A stretch of DNA of 41,011 nucleotides from contig CANRCA010000003.1 in the NCBI GenBank assembly GCA_947628985.1, positions 1-41,011 on the forward strand. The letters run 5' to 3'. Positions 41,002 to 41,011 of this stretch are shown in pieces. The notes below the pieces were generated by a model. It saw nothing but the letters and a program-made list of their open reading frames with translations. It was not told the DNA's origin and did no database searches. Every line of letters begins with the position of its first letter. The first letter of the stretch is position 1. This stretch comes from an uncultured Bacilli bacterium (GTDB taxonomy: Bacteria > Bacillota_I > Bacilli_A > RF39 > UBA660). Made by a program: the position numbers and the translations under genes.

Positions 41002-41011
41002 ATATGGACTT

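Larger units (their letters stand above)
40417..41011. other. gene-free right-end region
   Basis: About 600 bp without any supportable gene. It holds the hairpin cluster, the 72-bp tandem repeat, a minus-strand promoter and a bidirectional terminator at the window edge, each listed separately. The AT-rich stretch 40755-40880 shows nothing I can name. Confidence 0.7.

Overview
The window comes from a very AT-rich Bacillota relative. It uses the standard code with TGA as stop: Trp residues are TGG, and the dihydrouridine synthase gene ends in TGA just before an intrinsic terminator. Strong AGGAGG/AGGTGA ribosome sites, sigma-A promoters of the TTGACA-N17-TATAAT type, Bacillota gene orders (rpsF-ssb-rpsR, rplM-rpsI, tsaB-rimI-tsaD) and many small membrane proteins suggest an uncultured, reduced-genome gut lineage near the Mollicutes/RF39 group. 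That placement is inference; no 16S gene is present.

Layout. Positions 1-4500 hold a small membrane protein, then a minus-strand ABC-type transporter operon (one ATPase, three membrane proteins) headed by a membrane-anchored XRE regulator that has its own terminator. Positions 4780-10920 hold a minus-strand cell-envelope cluster driven by a consensus promoter at 10889-10917: a 481-aa single-pass protein, a prepilin-like Cys-repeat protein, a single-pass beta-rich protein, a double-LysM protein and a five-TM protein. Positions 11480-17220 carry a divergent RNB-domain protein, a PMCA-type Ca2+ pump, a dCMP deaminase and a GT2 homologue lacking its DxD motif. Positions 17240-19130 form the t6A operon tsaB-rimI-tsaD, preceded by a SERCA-like pump. 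HtrA, an Abi_2/HEPN protein, rpsI and rplM follow.

From 25000 to 30840 the plus strand carries a secreted Cys-repeat protein, a dihydrouridine synthase (probably leaderless), a YfcC/DcuC-family transporter, a ClpC-like ATPase that stops at the D1/D2 junction, and a zinc membrane peptidase. Positions 30880-34430 carry rpsR, ssb, rpsF, a DUF975 protein and argS on the minus strand. The 630-bp gap at 34428-35059 holds the most striking element: a promoter-driven, terminator-ended, structured RNA of about 460 nt whose ends pair, directly upstream of a membrane protein gene. typA follows.

The right end (37400-41011) looks accessory: three paralogous small XRE regulators with palindromic operators, a small unknown protein, a Fic protein with an eroded active site, a chagasin-like membrane-anchored protein, and a 650-bp gene-free stretch. 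That stretch contains a consensus promoter, a 72-bp tandem repeat and a run of hairpins ending in a terminator, so it probably encodes a second non-coding RNA.

The housekeeping genes fit together ordinarily (ribosomal proteins, t6A synthesis, tRNA charging, ion homeostasis). The unusual content is the two RNA loci, each ending just before the ribosome site of a small membrane-protein gene, and a run of enzyme homologues with missing catalytic parts (RNB, GT2, Clp, Fic).
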